In this document: positions 47,402 to 59,200 of the stretch, one piece after another
How positions within the stretch are numbered: position 1 is the first letter of the stretch
How the letters are laid out: each line of letters starts with the position of its first letter
DNA from: Agelas oroides
Lineage: Eukaryota; Porifera; Demospongiae; Agelasida; Agelasidae
Direction of reading: 5' to 3'
NCBI GenBank assembly: GCA_949130485.1
Contig: OX422195.1
Location: 6,291,066-6,355,065 of the forward strand
DNA length: 64,000 nt
Position numbers and translations under genes: made by a program
The notes under the pieces: generated by a model
What the model was told of the DNA's origin: nothing
The model's database searches: none
The model's input: the letters and a program-made list of their open reading frames with translations, nothing else

Positions 47402-47964
47402 TACCATATTTATTCGAATATAACGCATGCAAATTAAATAATTTGAGTGGGCATGCGTTGAGTTAGAGTCCACCCATAAATTCCAGGAATTGAATTTCTT
47501 GCGTTAGATTAGATCATGCGCTGCAATGGATTCAAACGCGAAAATTTATTTGGTCAAACAGAAATGCAAAGAGTTCCTGGCCTTCACCTCTCTAGAAGTG
47601 AGGTTCTTGGTAGACAGTAGCAGCTGCAGCAACAACAAAAGTCCTACAAACGGCATAGTGATGATGGTACCGTATTTCTTCGACTAGACCCCGCCCTCGA
47701 ATAGTAGCCGCAGCAACACGCGGCACACGCACACGTATGCGAATAATTCTGACGACGATCACCGGGCTAGCGCTAGGGCTGTTCGTGTTGTACAACTCTT
47801 TTCCATGGGTGATAGCAGGACTGAGAGGTTGCGTGTACTACTGCCAGCATCTAACCAAAAATTAATTAGTGGCGGCTTGCGCTAAGTTGGACCCACCCAT
47901 AAATTCCCAGAATTGAATTTCTTGCGCTAGATTGGATCATGCGTTTTATTTGAAAAAATACGGT
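47402..47964. mobile_element. MITE with TACCATATTTATTCGAATA-type ends
   Basis: The left end taccatatttattcgaatat and the right end tttgaaaaaatacggta are imperfect inverted repeats, with gcgttagattggatcatgcg-like text inside both arms. A second motif, accgtatttcttcgactaga with ccccgccctcgaatag (from about 47670), looks like the end of another element nested within. The latter motif also occurs near 63663. Confidence 0.5.
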
Positions 47965-48284
47965 ACACACTTTTTGATGAATTTCTTCAATTCAGTATGC
48001 ATTGTACAGCAAATTGATTTTGGACTAGCAAAACAAATAATGATTGGAAAAAAAAACTTTATGTTAGGCTTTTGTAGTGCTGTGAGTTTAGCTGTCAGTG
48101 ACCAGTGGAACCATGCCTTGTGCAGGTTTACATGAGTTGACTGCTGGAACATGACAGTCGACAGTAAATCCCCGTGAACTTTCCGCATACCTAAGAATGG
48201 AATGTAATTTTTTCACGTGCTTCTTAGAGCTTGTCCTACCCCCCCTCCCTGAGTGGAACCATGCCTTGCAGGTTTACATGACAG

Positions 48285-48662
48285 TTGACAGTCATAACAA
48301 AAGGCCGGTTACTTCAACCATATTTTGGGCACCTCAGTTGCATTCCTTTTGTGTGTGTGACATATGAAGTTCAAGGAATGCTTACAATTTGAACCGGAGT
48401 GTAGTTGAGACATTTTTTGTTAAATTAGTATGTATCTCCTTTCAGGAAGCTTATAAATCAGCATATCTGGTATTCTTTGATCTTATACAATTGCCCCTGG
48501 AGTTCCTTGGTTACATGGTTGTGGTAGAAATGTCAGAAATGTAGCCAAACAGGTCTTCTGAAAGAAGAGACTGATTTTTAACTTAAAAAAAGCTCCTAAA
48601 TAGACTTTCATGAGACAAAGTAAAAATGTGGTTGAAGTATAACCAAAGTGTTTTTACAGTGT
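48285..48662. repeat. Dispersed repeat B, copy 1
   Basis: About 370 bp shared with 49134-49530: ttacttcaaccatattttgg, gcttacaatttgaac, gtgtagttgaga, gagttccttggtt, ggtagaaatg. The right end (gtttttacagtg) is the inverse of the left end of copy 2 (cactgtaaaaac), so it is a TIR element about 75% conserved. Confidence 0.7.
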
Positions 48663-49133
48663 GCATGCTTACGGCTTGGGATTACAACTGTGAAAATGTA
48701 CAGATTCTGTCATGGGTTTATATACTAGTGTGCAATGTCCAATATTGTATGCTAGTAGCTAAGCTGCTATAGGTATATTTGTGACAAATGTGAACACAAA
48801 ACTAGACCATGCTTTTCAGTAGGCAGAGCCTGTCACTGTATGAGGTATTCCCAAGCTGCCATGGAAATGGGTCATTAATTTTGTCTGATATAAGTGCCAA
48901 GCTTCTTCCATCCCTTCAAAGTATTAATAGTTACTTAACCTCTCTCCAAGAACTACATTCTAATGACAAATTGCTTTGTACATCACAGGTGTTATTAGTA
49001 TACCTTGGCTTCTCCCACTGAAGGTTGACTGCTATGCTGCACGTTGGCTGGTAGCATTCTGTTGCATTAGTAGTATGGTCTCTAGCAGCAAAAGAGCTAA
49101 GAAACTCGAAGGTTTTCTTCAGAGCAACACATC

Positions 49134-49530
49134 ACTGTAAAAACATTTGGGTTACTTCAACCATATTTTGGTCATCTCAGTTGCATGCCCGTTGTGTAAG
49201 TGAAATATTATGAACTTCATAAGGGATGCTTACAATTTGAACCCAAGTGTAGTTGAGAAGCTTCTCCCTTTTGTTAAATTAGGATCATCTTGCAGAAGGC
49301 CTATATAATATATAAATTAGCATTTCTGGTAAGGTTTAGTGTTTCTTTGATCCTACACATCCACCCCTGGAGGAGTTCCTTGGTTGCATGGTTATGGTAG
49401 AAATGCCAGGAATGTAGCCAAATAGGCTTTCTGCAAGAAGACCCTAAGTGAACAAAAAGGAGAAGCGTCTCAACTACATTTAAGCAAATTGGAAGCATCC
49501 CTTGAAGTTTGTAACATGCCCCAAGACCCC
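49134..49530. repeat. Dispersed repeat B, copy 2
   Basis: It starts cactgtaaaaacatttgggt and follows copy 1 through the whole length with many substitutions. Near its end a stretch (gtctcaactacatttaag, ttggaagcatccc) partly inverts its own start, consistent with a foldback structure. Confidence 0.65.
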
Positions 49531-49711
49531 CCCTAAACGAAAATGGCAACTTTAATTAAGGTATGTATGTACTGTATGCATGCACGAAAAAGGAGCCTCA
49601 GAAGTCCCCAGAAGAGACCTCAGAGCATATAAAATCCCTGGGGGCATGCCCCAAGACCCCCCTAACACAATCTATATTATGGCCCCCACTTTTTGTGTTG
49701 CCTCTCGCACA

Positions 49712-49930
49712 AGATTGTCTGCCACTGCTGATTGATTGTCTGCCACTGCTGATTGATTGTCTGCCACTGCTGATTGATTGTCTGCCACTGCTGATTGATT
49801 GTCTGCCACTGCTGATTGATTGTCTGCCACTGCTGATTGATTGTCTGCCACTGCTGATTGATTGTCTGCCACTGCTGATTGATTGTCTGCCACTGCTGAT
49901 TGATTGTCTGCCACTGCTGATTGATTCAAC
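49712..49930. repeat. 21 bp minisatellite, 10 perfect copies
   Basis: The unit attgtctgccactgctgattg repeats without change about ten times. Because 21 is a multiple of three, both strands stay open (LLIDCLP and NQSAVAD repeats). No start, splice or family evidence makes it coding. Confidence 0.95.
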
Positions 49931-50601
49931 AACTGGACAATATAATAGCGCTGGTACACATGTTTAGGCTTCTGTTGAGGCTTTCTTGCCAGCCTACAGC
50001 AAGGGAGAGCTCTGGAATGCACCTTCGTATTGTTCACGAGTACACATTGCCATGCCTACTGGAAATACTGGAAAACTGGAAGCTTCCGAAATGTACGGAC
50101 ACCTGCATGTACTTACTGGTTGTAACACCTATACCAAAATCTCCCCCAAATAAGCCCACCTTCGAAAATATACCTGCCCCCCTTATTTGATTGAAGTAAT
50201 TGCAAAGGGTGCTTTCTCTCGAAAGTATGCCCACTGTAGTACATGCTGTTATGTTAAGTAAGAAGCACCAAAGAAGCAGCACTGTGCAAGAGGAGGGACT
50301 AACAAATGAAGGCAGATACCATTTGCTGTTGTTGCATAAGCAAGTGCATGACAAGAGAGGTATTACAGAATCTTGTATATAGGACTAGATTAACTGTGTG
50401 TGAGGTGGCTGTGATCCTTGTGTATTTTTGCTTTATGGAAATGTTATACTACAACATAATATACTATTCTGTAATTGTGAAATAAAAGCTGACTTATAGA
50501 AGATTTTTGCTGATGTTTTGCTGAGAGGGTTTATCTCATGCCGATAGCTTAATTATACACTGGCCTTATTCCACCACTGTTCTACCTCCAGCTACATAAT
50601 A

Positions 50602-50742
50602 GTTAGACGCTGAGTCCAAGGGATCTACACAATTTAGAAATCCAAGGGCCCGAGGCTGTAGCGACCCGAGTGTAGCGAGGGCACTACTAAAGGGCTGGAG
50701 GGTTTCTAAAGAGCGTATATCGCGTTGGACGAAGCGTCTAAC
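50602..50742. mobile_element. 141 bp TIR element, GTTAGACGC ends
   Basis: It begins gttagacgctgagtcca and ends tggacgaagcgtctaac. The interior has gggcccgaggctgtagcgac. It is non-coding. Confidence 0.65.
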
Positions 50743-51105
50743 TGTGCATGGATTTGTAAAACACGACGCTTGTAAACGACAGACTACTATCTCCCACAGG
50801 TGTCGTTATCGGTAAGGACTATCAAATGAAGCTTCACCTCAAACTTTACAGCAACAAATCAGGCAGAAAGTCACGGATGTCAACCTCCATTTTCGAAAAT
50901 TAATGATACTGTTGCTATCAGTTGCATAGTTACTGTATACAGCTAGAGGGAAAGTATCTATCATAGATGCTTTAGCTGAAGGGGAAGTATCTATCATAGA
51001 TACTTGCCCTCAAGTTTCTTGGTATTGACCGATCAAATTTCAGTATTCTTGGTAGCTATACTGTAAATTAAATGATGTTACTTAATTAACATGGGTTCAA
51101 TAATT

Positions 51106-51195
51106 ATTATATAACCTGTTACCTAGGCAACATATATGAATGTTGCTCATATCTCTCTTCTACAGAGATGTTGCCTAGGTAACAGGTTATATAAT
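51106..51195. mobile_element. Hairpin with perfect 28 bp arms
   Basis: Arm attatataacctgttaccta... at 51106-51133 is exactly reverse-complemented at 51168-51195, with a 34 bp loop. Its right edge overlaps the next hairpin by three bases. Confidence 0.9.
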
Positions 51196-51295
51196 AGTTA
51201 TATCCCTCCCTGGGGTGTGGTCTGTACATTGGTGTCGGGCTACGCCCGACACCAATGTGTAAAACGACCACCCCCCAGGGAGGGATATAACTATT
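51193..51295. mobile_element. 103 bp long hairpin
   Basis: Outer arm aatagttatatccctccctg and inner arm acattggtgtcggg are both mirrored, centred on gggctacgccc at about 51241. Almost the whole element is paired, making it a strong cruciform or hairpin former. Confidence 0.9.
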
Positions 51296-51394
51296 ACTTG
51301 CAATATCTGTGCATTAAGTGCCTCTTGCACACACTGTCTGTTTGCTAGAGATGATGATTCTTTATTTAGGGACACTCCCCCACTCCATCCCCAA

Positions 51395-51455
51395 ATCACA
51401 CACACATACACACACACACGCACACTCACACATGCACACACACACAAACACACAG
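51395..51455. repeat. CA-rich microsatellite
   Basis: Imperfect (CA)n with interruptions cgcacactcacacatg. Confidence 0.9.
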
Positions 51456-51459
51456 ATCT

Positions 51460-53860
51460 TGTTGTAGAGGATGAGTTAGAAAGTGAGGAAGATGGCTGAA
51501 GCCAAGCCACTAAACTTTAGGATCTAGATACGCACTAGCTTGTGAATCACAACATGCACAAGAGGACTGTAGTATTTACTTAGTAACATGTAGATCACTA
51601 GTCTTGTATGGTCAGTAATTATTAAAGGGAGTGTTGGCGGTGCCACAGGTTCTACCTAGACTCTGAGAACATAAATGGCTCCTGTCACTAGCACCCTGGG
51701 GTAAGGGCGGGATGTAATTCTACTAAACCCACTGCAGTTGATACCAGGAAGACACTCAACTCTTCTGGTATGCCACTCAGCTATATATGTGCTTAGCACC
51801 TACTTTAGTACATTGTAGAATCTGGTATACCAATAAGCTGTAGGCAACAGGTTTAGTAGAACCTGAGACTCAACTCATGCACAGCCCAGGGTAAAACCTA
51901 GAATCCCAGATACAATTGAGCCTTGAGAAATTAATTCTGTACCCACAGCCACTATAGCCGGGGTTCCAGCACACTTCAACACTTTTGAGGGACACAAGTG
52001 GGGATTTATAAAGGACCCATCGAGAGCATGTGATAGATATCTGAGGTTTGATGTGGGCACACTCATGAAACAACTTGCACCGCACAGCTCATTGAATGAA
52101 TAGAATATATATACAGTTACTTATCAACTTTCAGCTGCCATAGTGTTCAATAGCTAGTAGCTAGTAATCTGTTTTGTCTCTACCTTTTCCTAATATAGTA
52201 ATAGTTGTTGCTGAATAAATGTTGCATGTTGCACGAGTGCAGATATATCCAATATTGGCATTGAACCTGAGGGCAAATATTTTATGATGTATAGCCCATG
52301 TACAAATGCTGTTTTATGACACCAAGTTGTAATATTGCATGGAACATTCATAATCAGTTGCTAAGCCCCAATTTGGGGAAAGGGCAGTAATCATTGTGAG
52401 CCACTCTGCACTGAAGGAATACGTTTGTTTCCTGGTACAACTAATGTACCAGTTTTATTACTCACAATTTTTTAGACTCATGTAGATCACTGCTATAAAG
52501 TAGGGCAGAGTAGAGTCTGTTAGAGTGCAGGAAAATCAGGTAGATCCATCATAGAGTATAGTGAAATACAGAATAGTAGAGTCATATAACAAAAAAAAAA
52601 ACCCAGTACAATCAGGTATAGAGGCAATGTAGACTGGGGTAGAATAAAGTAGAGTCAAGGGTATGGCTTACACTGAGACTACATCTTGCACGCACGCCTG
52701 AACCTTTTGTCTACATAATTTAACTGAAATTCTGCACTGTCAATGATGCATTCAGAGATTATGCACCATGTCAAGGTAAAATAGAACAAGCAATAAAAGT
52801 AGTCAGGATGGAAGGTATATGTTCGTGGCAGCTTTGGAAGGGAAATTGGATTGTTCAGCTCAGAGCTAGCCCTCCATAAGAGGCATGTCGTGTTGGATCA
52901 CAAAAGATGACCGTCTGAAAGTACATGCATGCAGTCTGTCTTTGAGACCATAATTTGTGCTCTGCTGGGTAGCAAAAGGATGTATTAAAAATGTTTTATC
53001 CCAGTACTTTTTTGAAAATTTGGGTGCATGCACTAGCCGCATCAGCTGCATGTATTATGATCTATCTGCATGTACTTCAAGCTAACTGTGGATACCTCAT
53101 GGAGTGCATATCTTCTCCTCTGGCTACTTATACCACTTACTTGACATCATTACACTTGCCAAGTTGATATGCTGCATTCTCACTGTATTGACTATTGTCG
53201 CTACCATATCCAACTAGTCTTGCTTCACAACTAAAGTATGGTGAGGAGAAGGAGGATACTCTGAAAAAAATGCTAGAGAGTAGGTAGGCATTGTGCTGTC
53301 TCAGACTGTCTCCTTTGATTTAATAATGTTGTGGGAGCTCAAGGCTAAAGCAAACCTACAAATATAGTCAGTTGCTGGTACATACCTGTACTGATGACAC
53401 ACCATCCCAATCATGAGGCTGAGTTGTGACCGCAATTGACAGTAGTGTGGGTGACGCCACTTTGACTTTCATACATCAAGTCGAGGTGAAAGGACTAATC
53501 ACTGATTGGGATTTCAGTAGGCTTTCTGATTTATAACCATGCAAATACCATACGACAATCCTTTCTCAGTAGATACAACACGTAAGTACAGACCTCGAGA
53601 TACTATTTAAGTTGACAAGTGAACAAGTGATGAAATTATCTGTCCAACCCCATCCAGTTTAGAACAACACAAATAGCTAGAGATTGCAGGGCAGCAGATT
53701 GCATGGTACACCAAAGCTGGTCTTCAAATAGAATACCATTAAATTTTGTCTGTAAGACCAGACAAATACGTCTCATAGAATCAGTTATTTCGGCAGCAGA
53801 TAGGTAGCTTTGATTCTAGCTTCTTGGGGGAGGCCGACTTTGACTGAGCTGAGTTTATGG
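51460..53860. other. Long stretch with no gene recognised
   Basis: No ORF shows a family motif, and no splice-consistent exon was seen. A weak purine-rich motif gtagagtc recurs at 52500-52660. Otherwise it is plain AT-rich DNA. Confidence 0.4.
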
Positions 53861-53867
53861 CAATCAG

Positions 53868-55040
53868 GTGACCAAGGATTCTTGTGGGTGCTTCAGAGAT
53901 GTTGCGAGTGGATCCATTTGTGAGGACATTGTTGGATTTGGGGTCCAGTACAAAATCCGGATCTATTTGGCACCATCTATTAATTTTCTCCTGATGGTAG
54001 ACGTTTTATCAGAACAGTGCTTGACTTTCCCCAGATGCCTTACCCTGGCAGCACTATATTACTCTGACGTCATTAACCTCCCCTTTCTCCCCCATGTTCA
54101 AGAGCAAGCCAAACTATCAATGATTTCAGCTTTAGAGTTCTCAAGTGACCTGTGTATCAGAGAATTTCTTCCCCTACTGAAAGACCTTGAATTTGTAAAT
54201 CGACTAGGTATATCCCACTCTTCCTGCTCATGCAGTGCTAGAAGCGTGATTCTATATCCAGCTTAATAATGACAGCAGTCAAACAGAAAGCCAAACATTT
54301 ACTCCAGAAGCAGCACTCAGAGTTCTGGAATGCATCACTTGAACCACTCTTTGTGCAGAGCAAATTCAAAGGCATCAACCATCCAGTTGGAACCAGAATC
54401 CTGCACCTGGAACCGTCATGCTGCCTGTCTACCTGCAGGCCAACTATCATTCCTCCTTCGAGCAGGTACAGACTCTCTGCCTACCCCGCTGAGCCTGCAG
54501 AGATGGCATTACCATGTCTCAAACTTGTGTCCACTCTGCAACTCCCCAACCCCCACAACTGCTCACATCCTAAACTCATGTCAAGAAGCCTAAAGATAGC
54601 TACACATGACTCAATACTTAGTTGTCTTGTTAATAGTGTGAAAGAAGAACTACCTCCCTGAACTCTATGCTGACATGCCTGGGCCTCAAACTGCCCACCA
54701 GCTACTCTTCCCCCAACATTTCCATGTCCACAGCAAGACCAGATATTGTCCTAATCGAGGATTCCAACATAATGCAACTGGAACTTACGGTTCCTTCTAA
54801 CACCTGAGGCTCTTGCTGCTAGACAACTAGAGGAAGGCAAATAAACCTGCTTACCTTCATCTTATCTTGAAGACAGAACTTTCTCTGTATCTTACACTAC
54901 ACTAGATTTTGGCTCCTTGGGTCACTATTTTACCAAACTACAGAGAAAACTATCGCAAACATATTCTATCTGCTCAAAAACTGCTATTTCATGCTCGTAC
55001 CACATTTCAACTCGAGACTGTGCACAAGCTGGGACTCCAA
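53868..55040 (+). pseudogene. Non-LTR retrotransposon 3' fragment with CCHC knuckle and PD-E endonuclease-like motif
   Basis: Several frames together contain SSCSCS, KQKAKHLLQKQ, FLLRAGTDSLPTPLSLQRWH, a knuckle CPLCNSPTPTTAHILNSC (C-x2-C-x8-H-x4-C, about 54528-54585), DSILSCLV, then RPDIVLIEDSNIMQLELTVP and FGSLGHY. A CCHC knuckle followed by a PD...E-type motif is how the restriction-like endonuclease lies at the C-terminus of R2/NeSL-type retrotransposons. At least three frameshifts separate the pieces, and the reverse transcriptase is missing. The clade assignment is inference; the retroelement nature is fairly secure. Confidence 0.6.
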
Positions 55041-55124
55041 CAAACCTCTCTTTTTTTAACATTTTTTTAACCTATCTATATACCTGCTGTGGTTTCTCTT
55101 TATGTTCCTGCATGTCTCTGACAT

Positions 55125-55490
55125 TTACGCTCGTAGACTAGCACTGTACACTCTCCTGCCTTGCCAAGCTCTTTCATCTGAAAGGTAGCTAAAGACAATT
55201 GGGAGAAGCTCCTTTGCGAGTATGTCTACTGTTTTCCAAGACGTGTGCCAGGAGCATTGGAACCATTTTTGCTGCCAGAACGCACCACAGCCCCAACTTC
55301 CCGATGTATCACTAGTTATGGTAACATCTGGAACGTCTCTTTTTGCTGCCCGTAGGAGGCTTACACCATTCCATGCCTCAAGGAATGTGCACCACCATGT
55401 GAGATCCGATCGAAATTCTCTGCCCAAGCCGAATATGGTGGTATGGTTTCTTTCCAATTGTAGAGGTCTGTATCATAAGGCTGTGTCCTA
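55125..55490 (-). pseudogene. DIRS-like retroelement RNase H fragment
   Basis: The minus strand reads FRSDLTWWCTFLEAWNGVSLL, then VTITSDTSGSWGCGAFW, WFQCSW, and ILAKELLPIVFSYL. The D-x-SGSWGCGAFW strand and the KELLPIV helix are the first catalytic Asp and Glu regions of the RNase H of DIRS/Ngaro-type (or Ty3-like) elements. The RT before it and the DN motif after it are absent. It lies tail to tail with the non-LTR fragment. Confidence 0.65.
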
Positions 55491-55770
55491 GGCTACGTCA
55501 GTATGTGTAACCTAGTACATTGTATTGTTTATATTTACAGCAATACATTTTAAAAGACGGTATTTGAACCCCCCTAAAGCCACTTCAGGTAAATTTGCAG
55601 CACAAAACTCTAGTAAAGCTAGCCTTGTAGCTAAGTGGCTGTGAATTTTGTTTTGCTAAAAGCTAGCAACAGAAGGTTTTACCTACGTAGCACTGAATTC
55701 TAAAGTGTTTGAGCCAAGGTAAACCTGCAGCACTAACCTCTTATGAGCATCTTGGGCTGTGCCTGCTCAT

Positions 55771-55827
55771 TAGTCTAGCGAAGCCAGTGAACCCGCCGCT
55801 ATGCTTGGGTCTGGCTTCGCCAGACTA
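55771..55827. mobile_element. 57 bp TAGTCT-family MITE with 9 bp target duplication
   Basis: It begins tagtctagcgaagccag and ends gtctggcttcgccagacta. Flanks are cctgctcat (55762-55770) and cttgctcat (55828-55836). Confidence 0.8.
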
Positions 55828-55982
55828 CTTGCTCATGTGCGCAACTGTGGTTAGACCATCTCTCACCCACTAGCACAACTGGTGCTTTTGGAGTTAGAAG
55901 TAGCGTGGGCCAAATAAAGAAATTGACCTGATCCAGTTTCTGGTGCACCTTGGATGGCGATCGGCGAGGAAAGCCAGCCGAA

Positions 55983-56076
55983 ATGTTTCTCTCGGTGCTG
56001 ATCAAGTCAGCGAGCGACCTTCCCAACGTGGAACGGTTCTCTAAGAGTGACCCCATGTGTGTGATCACGTTGGAAG
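55983..56076 (+). CDS. Ferlin exon 1 (start of C2A)
   Basis: The ATG at 55983 is chosen because the C2A first strand in ferlins begins at residue 1-3. An in-frame ATG at 55950 would add 11 residues (MDGDRRGKPAE) and cannot be excluded. Donor gtagga at 56077. Confidence 0.75.
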
Positions 56077-56197
56077 GTAGGACGGCTTTGCCTGCATCAT
56101 GCTTGCATGGTGCATCAGTTACAGCACTTAAAATGTCGAGTCTGTCGAGTCTGTCCAACAAATTATCTGCATAATTTCACTGGGTTTCCTCTTAACT

Positions 56198-56242
<45 letters not shown>

Positions 56243-59200
56243 GTTCCTCCTTTTGCTGCCTGCAGGGAAGAAGAAGAAGACCAAAGTTATCAACAACAAC
56301 CTTGATCCAGAATGGAATGAGGTGCATGGGGCGAGGGGTCCTACACATAGTTGAAATCTTGTACACTGTATGCTGAAATCAAAGTACAAACCAGAAACCA
56401 AGCTAGAAATTGAATAGGAAATGTCTGTTCACATCCGTATACTATGGAAATCAGGTCAGTTAACTCTGTTCACATCCGTATACTATGGAAATCTGGTCAG
56501 TTAACTCTGTTCACATCCGTATACTATGGAAATCAGGTCAGTTAACTCTGTTCACATCCGTATACTATGGAAATCAGGTCAGTTAACTCTGTTCACATCC
56601 GTATACTATGGAAATCAGGTCAGTTAACTCTGTTCACATCCGTATACTATGGAAATCAGGTCAGTTAACTCTGTTCACATCCGTATACTATGGAAATCAG
56701 GTCAGTTAACTCTGTTCACATCCGTATACTATGGAAATCAGATCAGTTAACTCTGTTCACATCCGTATAGGGGGAGCACTTTCATATAGGAACACCTTTT
56801 GTGTAACCCTTTCTCTTGAGATAAAATCATTTCAAATCAAATCAAAAAACTCTATTATCTTTAAACTCAGAAATCAGTAGAGAGATGATCAGAAACCACA
56901 GCTTAAATCTTGTACACTTCAGAGCTCTGTGTCAGACCCCTAGGCATGAGACCTATCTCTGCTTTAACCTCCTGTTGTTTCTCCTTGCATCTTCCTATTA
57001 CTTCCCATTACAAGGAATCATGCCTTTTTATTCCCTTCTCATGCACACAAAATGAATGCAGAGTTTGCAATGGAACTTACAAGTAGCTCTCAGTGGTTCA
57101 GAGGTGCTGAAGGTGGAGGTCTATGACCATGAAACTGTTGGCAGTAACAGGTATACTACATCAAACCTCATTCTAACTCTCAATAAATCTCTTCAGAATG
57201 GCATCAACAGAGAACATGCTGAACAAAGTTATTAGCTCTAGAGAGTTTATCTCTGTGCTTTTCCTTAGATTGCTGGGGATGATGGATCTGAATCTCCGTG
57301 AAGTAGTTTCAAAGGGGAAACAGAGTGTGAGCTCTCCTCTCAAGTCCAAGGAAGGACAGCTCATGCAGGTGGGGTGCCATGACAATGATGTCTTAAGTTT
57401 TATACCCTCATGCTTATATATATCTAAGTAGTCTCGTGCCCACCCTGCGCATGCTTCCTGGTGAGAAAATGGTCTGGTGAACGGAGTCGAATTTCTTGGG
57501 CTTAAATCCCAAAAAGTAGTAAGGACCGATGAGATTGCGAGATCGGTAATTATTACGTAGCACTTTCCTTACTACAGTAAGTTTTGAAATCTCTACTCGA
57601 GTAGCTATAGCTATCTGTACATTTTTTGAGCGGGGTTGGCGTAAAATGTTTTGAATGTTGCTAGGTGACACTGTCGCGAAAGTGTGCACTAGCCCAAGAA
57701 GTTCGACTTGGTTCACCAGACTGTTTCTCCTCGTGAGAGGGTGGGATCTGGGGACGACACTAATATCTAAGATACACTTGCATGTGTTTCCACTGTTTGT
57801 TCCAAATGTTTCATACTCTGTTCCTTCCATGTCTTATATCTGACATACTCTCATACTATGTCAGATATAGAACATGAAAGTACGAGGGTATGTCAGATAT
57901 AAGACATGGAAGTATGAGGGTATGTCAGATATAAGACATGGAAACCAGCAGAATCTCAGTTAGCATTTTAGCAAGAACTCCATTTGTTTCCAAGATGTTA
58001 TACAAAAATCAGAAACATACAGGACTGTAGGCAGCTGATAAAAACAGGAAGGTCAATCAGACTTGGACATTACTAAGGATCTTTTTCTATGTCTTCTTTG
58101 CTCTATGACTTCTTTGCTCTATGACCTAAAGTATCTTCTTTGCTCTATGAGCTGAAGTATCTTCTTTGCTCTATGAGCTGAAGTATCTTCTTTGCTCTAT
58201 GAGCTGAAGTATCTTCTTTGCTCTATGAGCTGAAGTATCTTCTTTGCTCTATGAGCTGAAGTATCTTCTTTGCTCTATGAGCTGAAGTATCTTCTTTGCT
58301 CTATGAGCTGAAGTATCTTCTTTGCTCTATGACCTAAAGTATCTTCTTTGCTCTATGAGCTGAAGTATCTTCTTTGCTCTATGACCTGAAGTATTTTCTT
58401 TGCTCTATGACCTAAAGTATCTTCTTTGCTCTATGACCTGAAGTATCTTCTTTGCTCTATGACCTAAAGTATCTTCTTTGCTCTATGACCTGAAGTATCT
58501 TCTTTGCTCTATGACCTGAAGTATCTTCTTTGCTCTATGACCTAAAGTATCTTCTTTGCTCTATGACCTGAAGTATCTTCTTTGCTCTATGACCTGAAGT
58601 ATCTTCTTTGCTCTATGACCTGAAGTATCTTCTTTGCTCTGACCTGAAGTATCTTCTTTGCTCTATAACCTAAAGTATCTTCTTTGCTCTATGACCTGAA
58701 GTATCTTCTTTGCTCTATGACCTAAAGTATCTTCTTTGCTCTATGACCTAAAGTATCTTCTTTGCTCTATGACCTGAAGTATCTTCTTTGCTCTATGACC
58801 TGAAGTATCTTCTTTGCTCTATGACCTGAAGTATCTTCTTTGCTCTGACCTGAAGTATCTTCTTTGCTCTATGACCTAAAGTATCTTCTTTGCTCTATGA
58901 GCTGAAGTATCTTCTTTGCTCTATGAGCTGAAGTATCTTCTTTGCTCTATGAGCTGAAGTATCTTCTTTGCTCTATGAGCTGAAGTATCTTCTTTGCTCT
59001 ATGAGCTGAAGTATCTTCTTTGCTCTATGACCTGAAGTATCTTCTTTGCTCTATGACCTAGCGTTACAGTAACAAGTATATCTTTATTGATATGAGCAGC
59101 TGGTTTCGCCTCTGCTTAACTAAAGAAGATACACAAGCTGACAGGAGTTTTACATGCTAAGTAGCGTCTGTTTAATCTTTAGCTTTGTGTCATTGTAATT

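Noticed and set aside
49563-49967. 134-codon ORF with LLIDCLP repeats and its antisense NQSAVAD counterpart
   Set aside because: Translation of the perfect 21 bp minisatellite.
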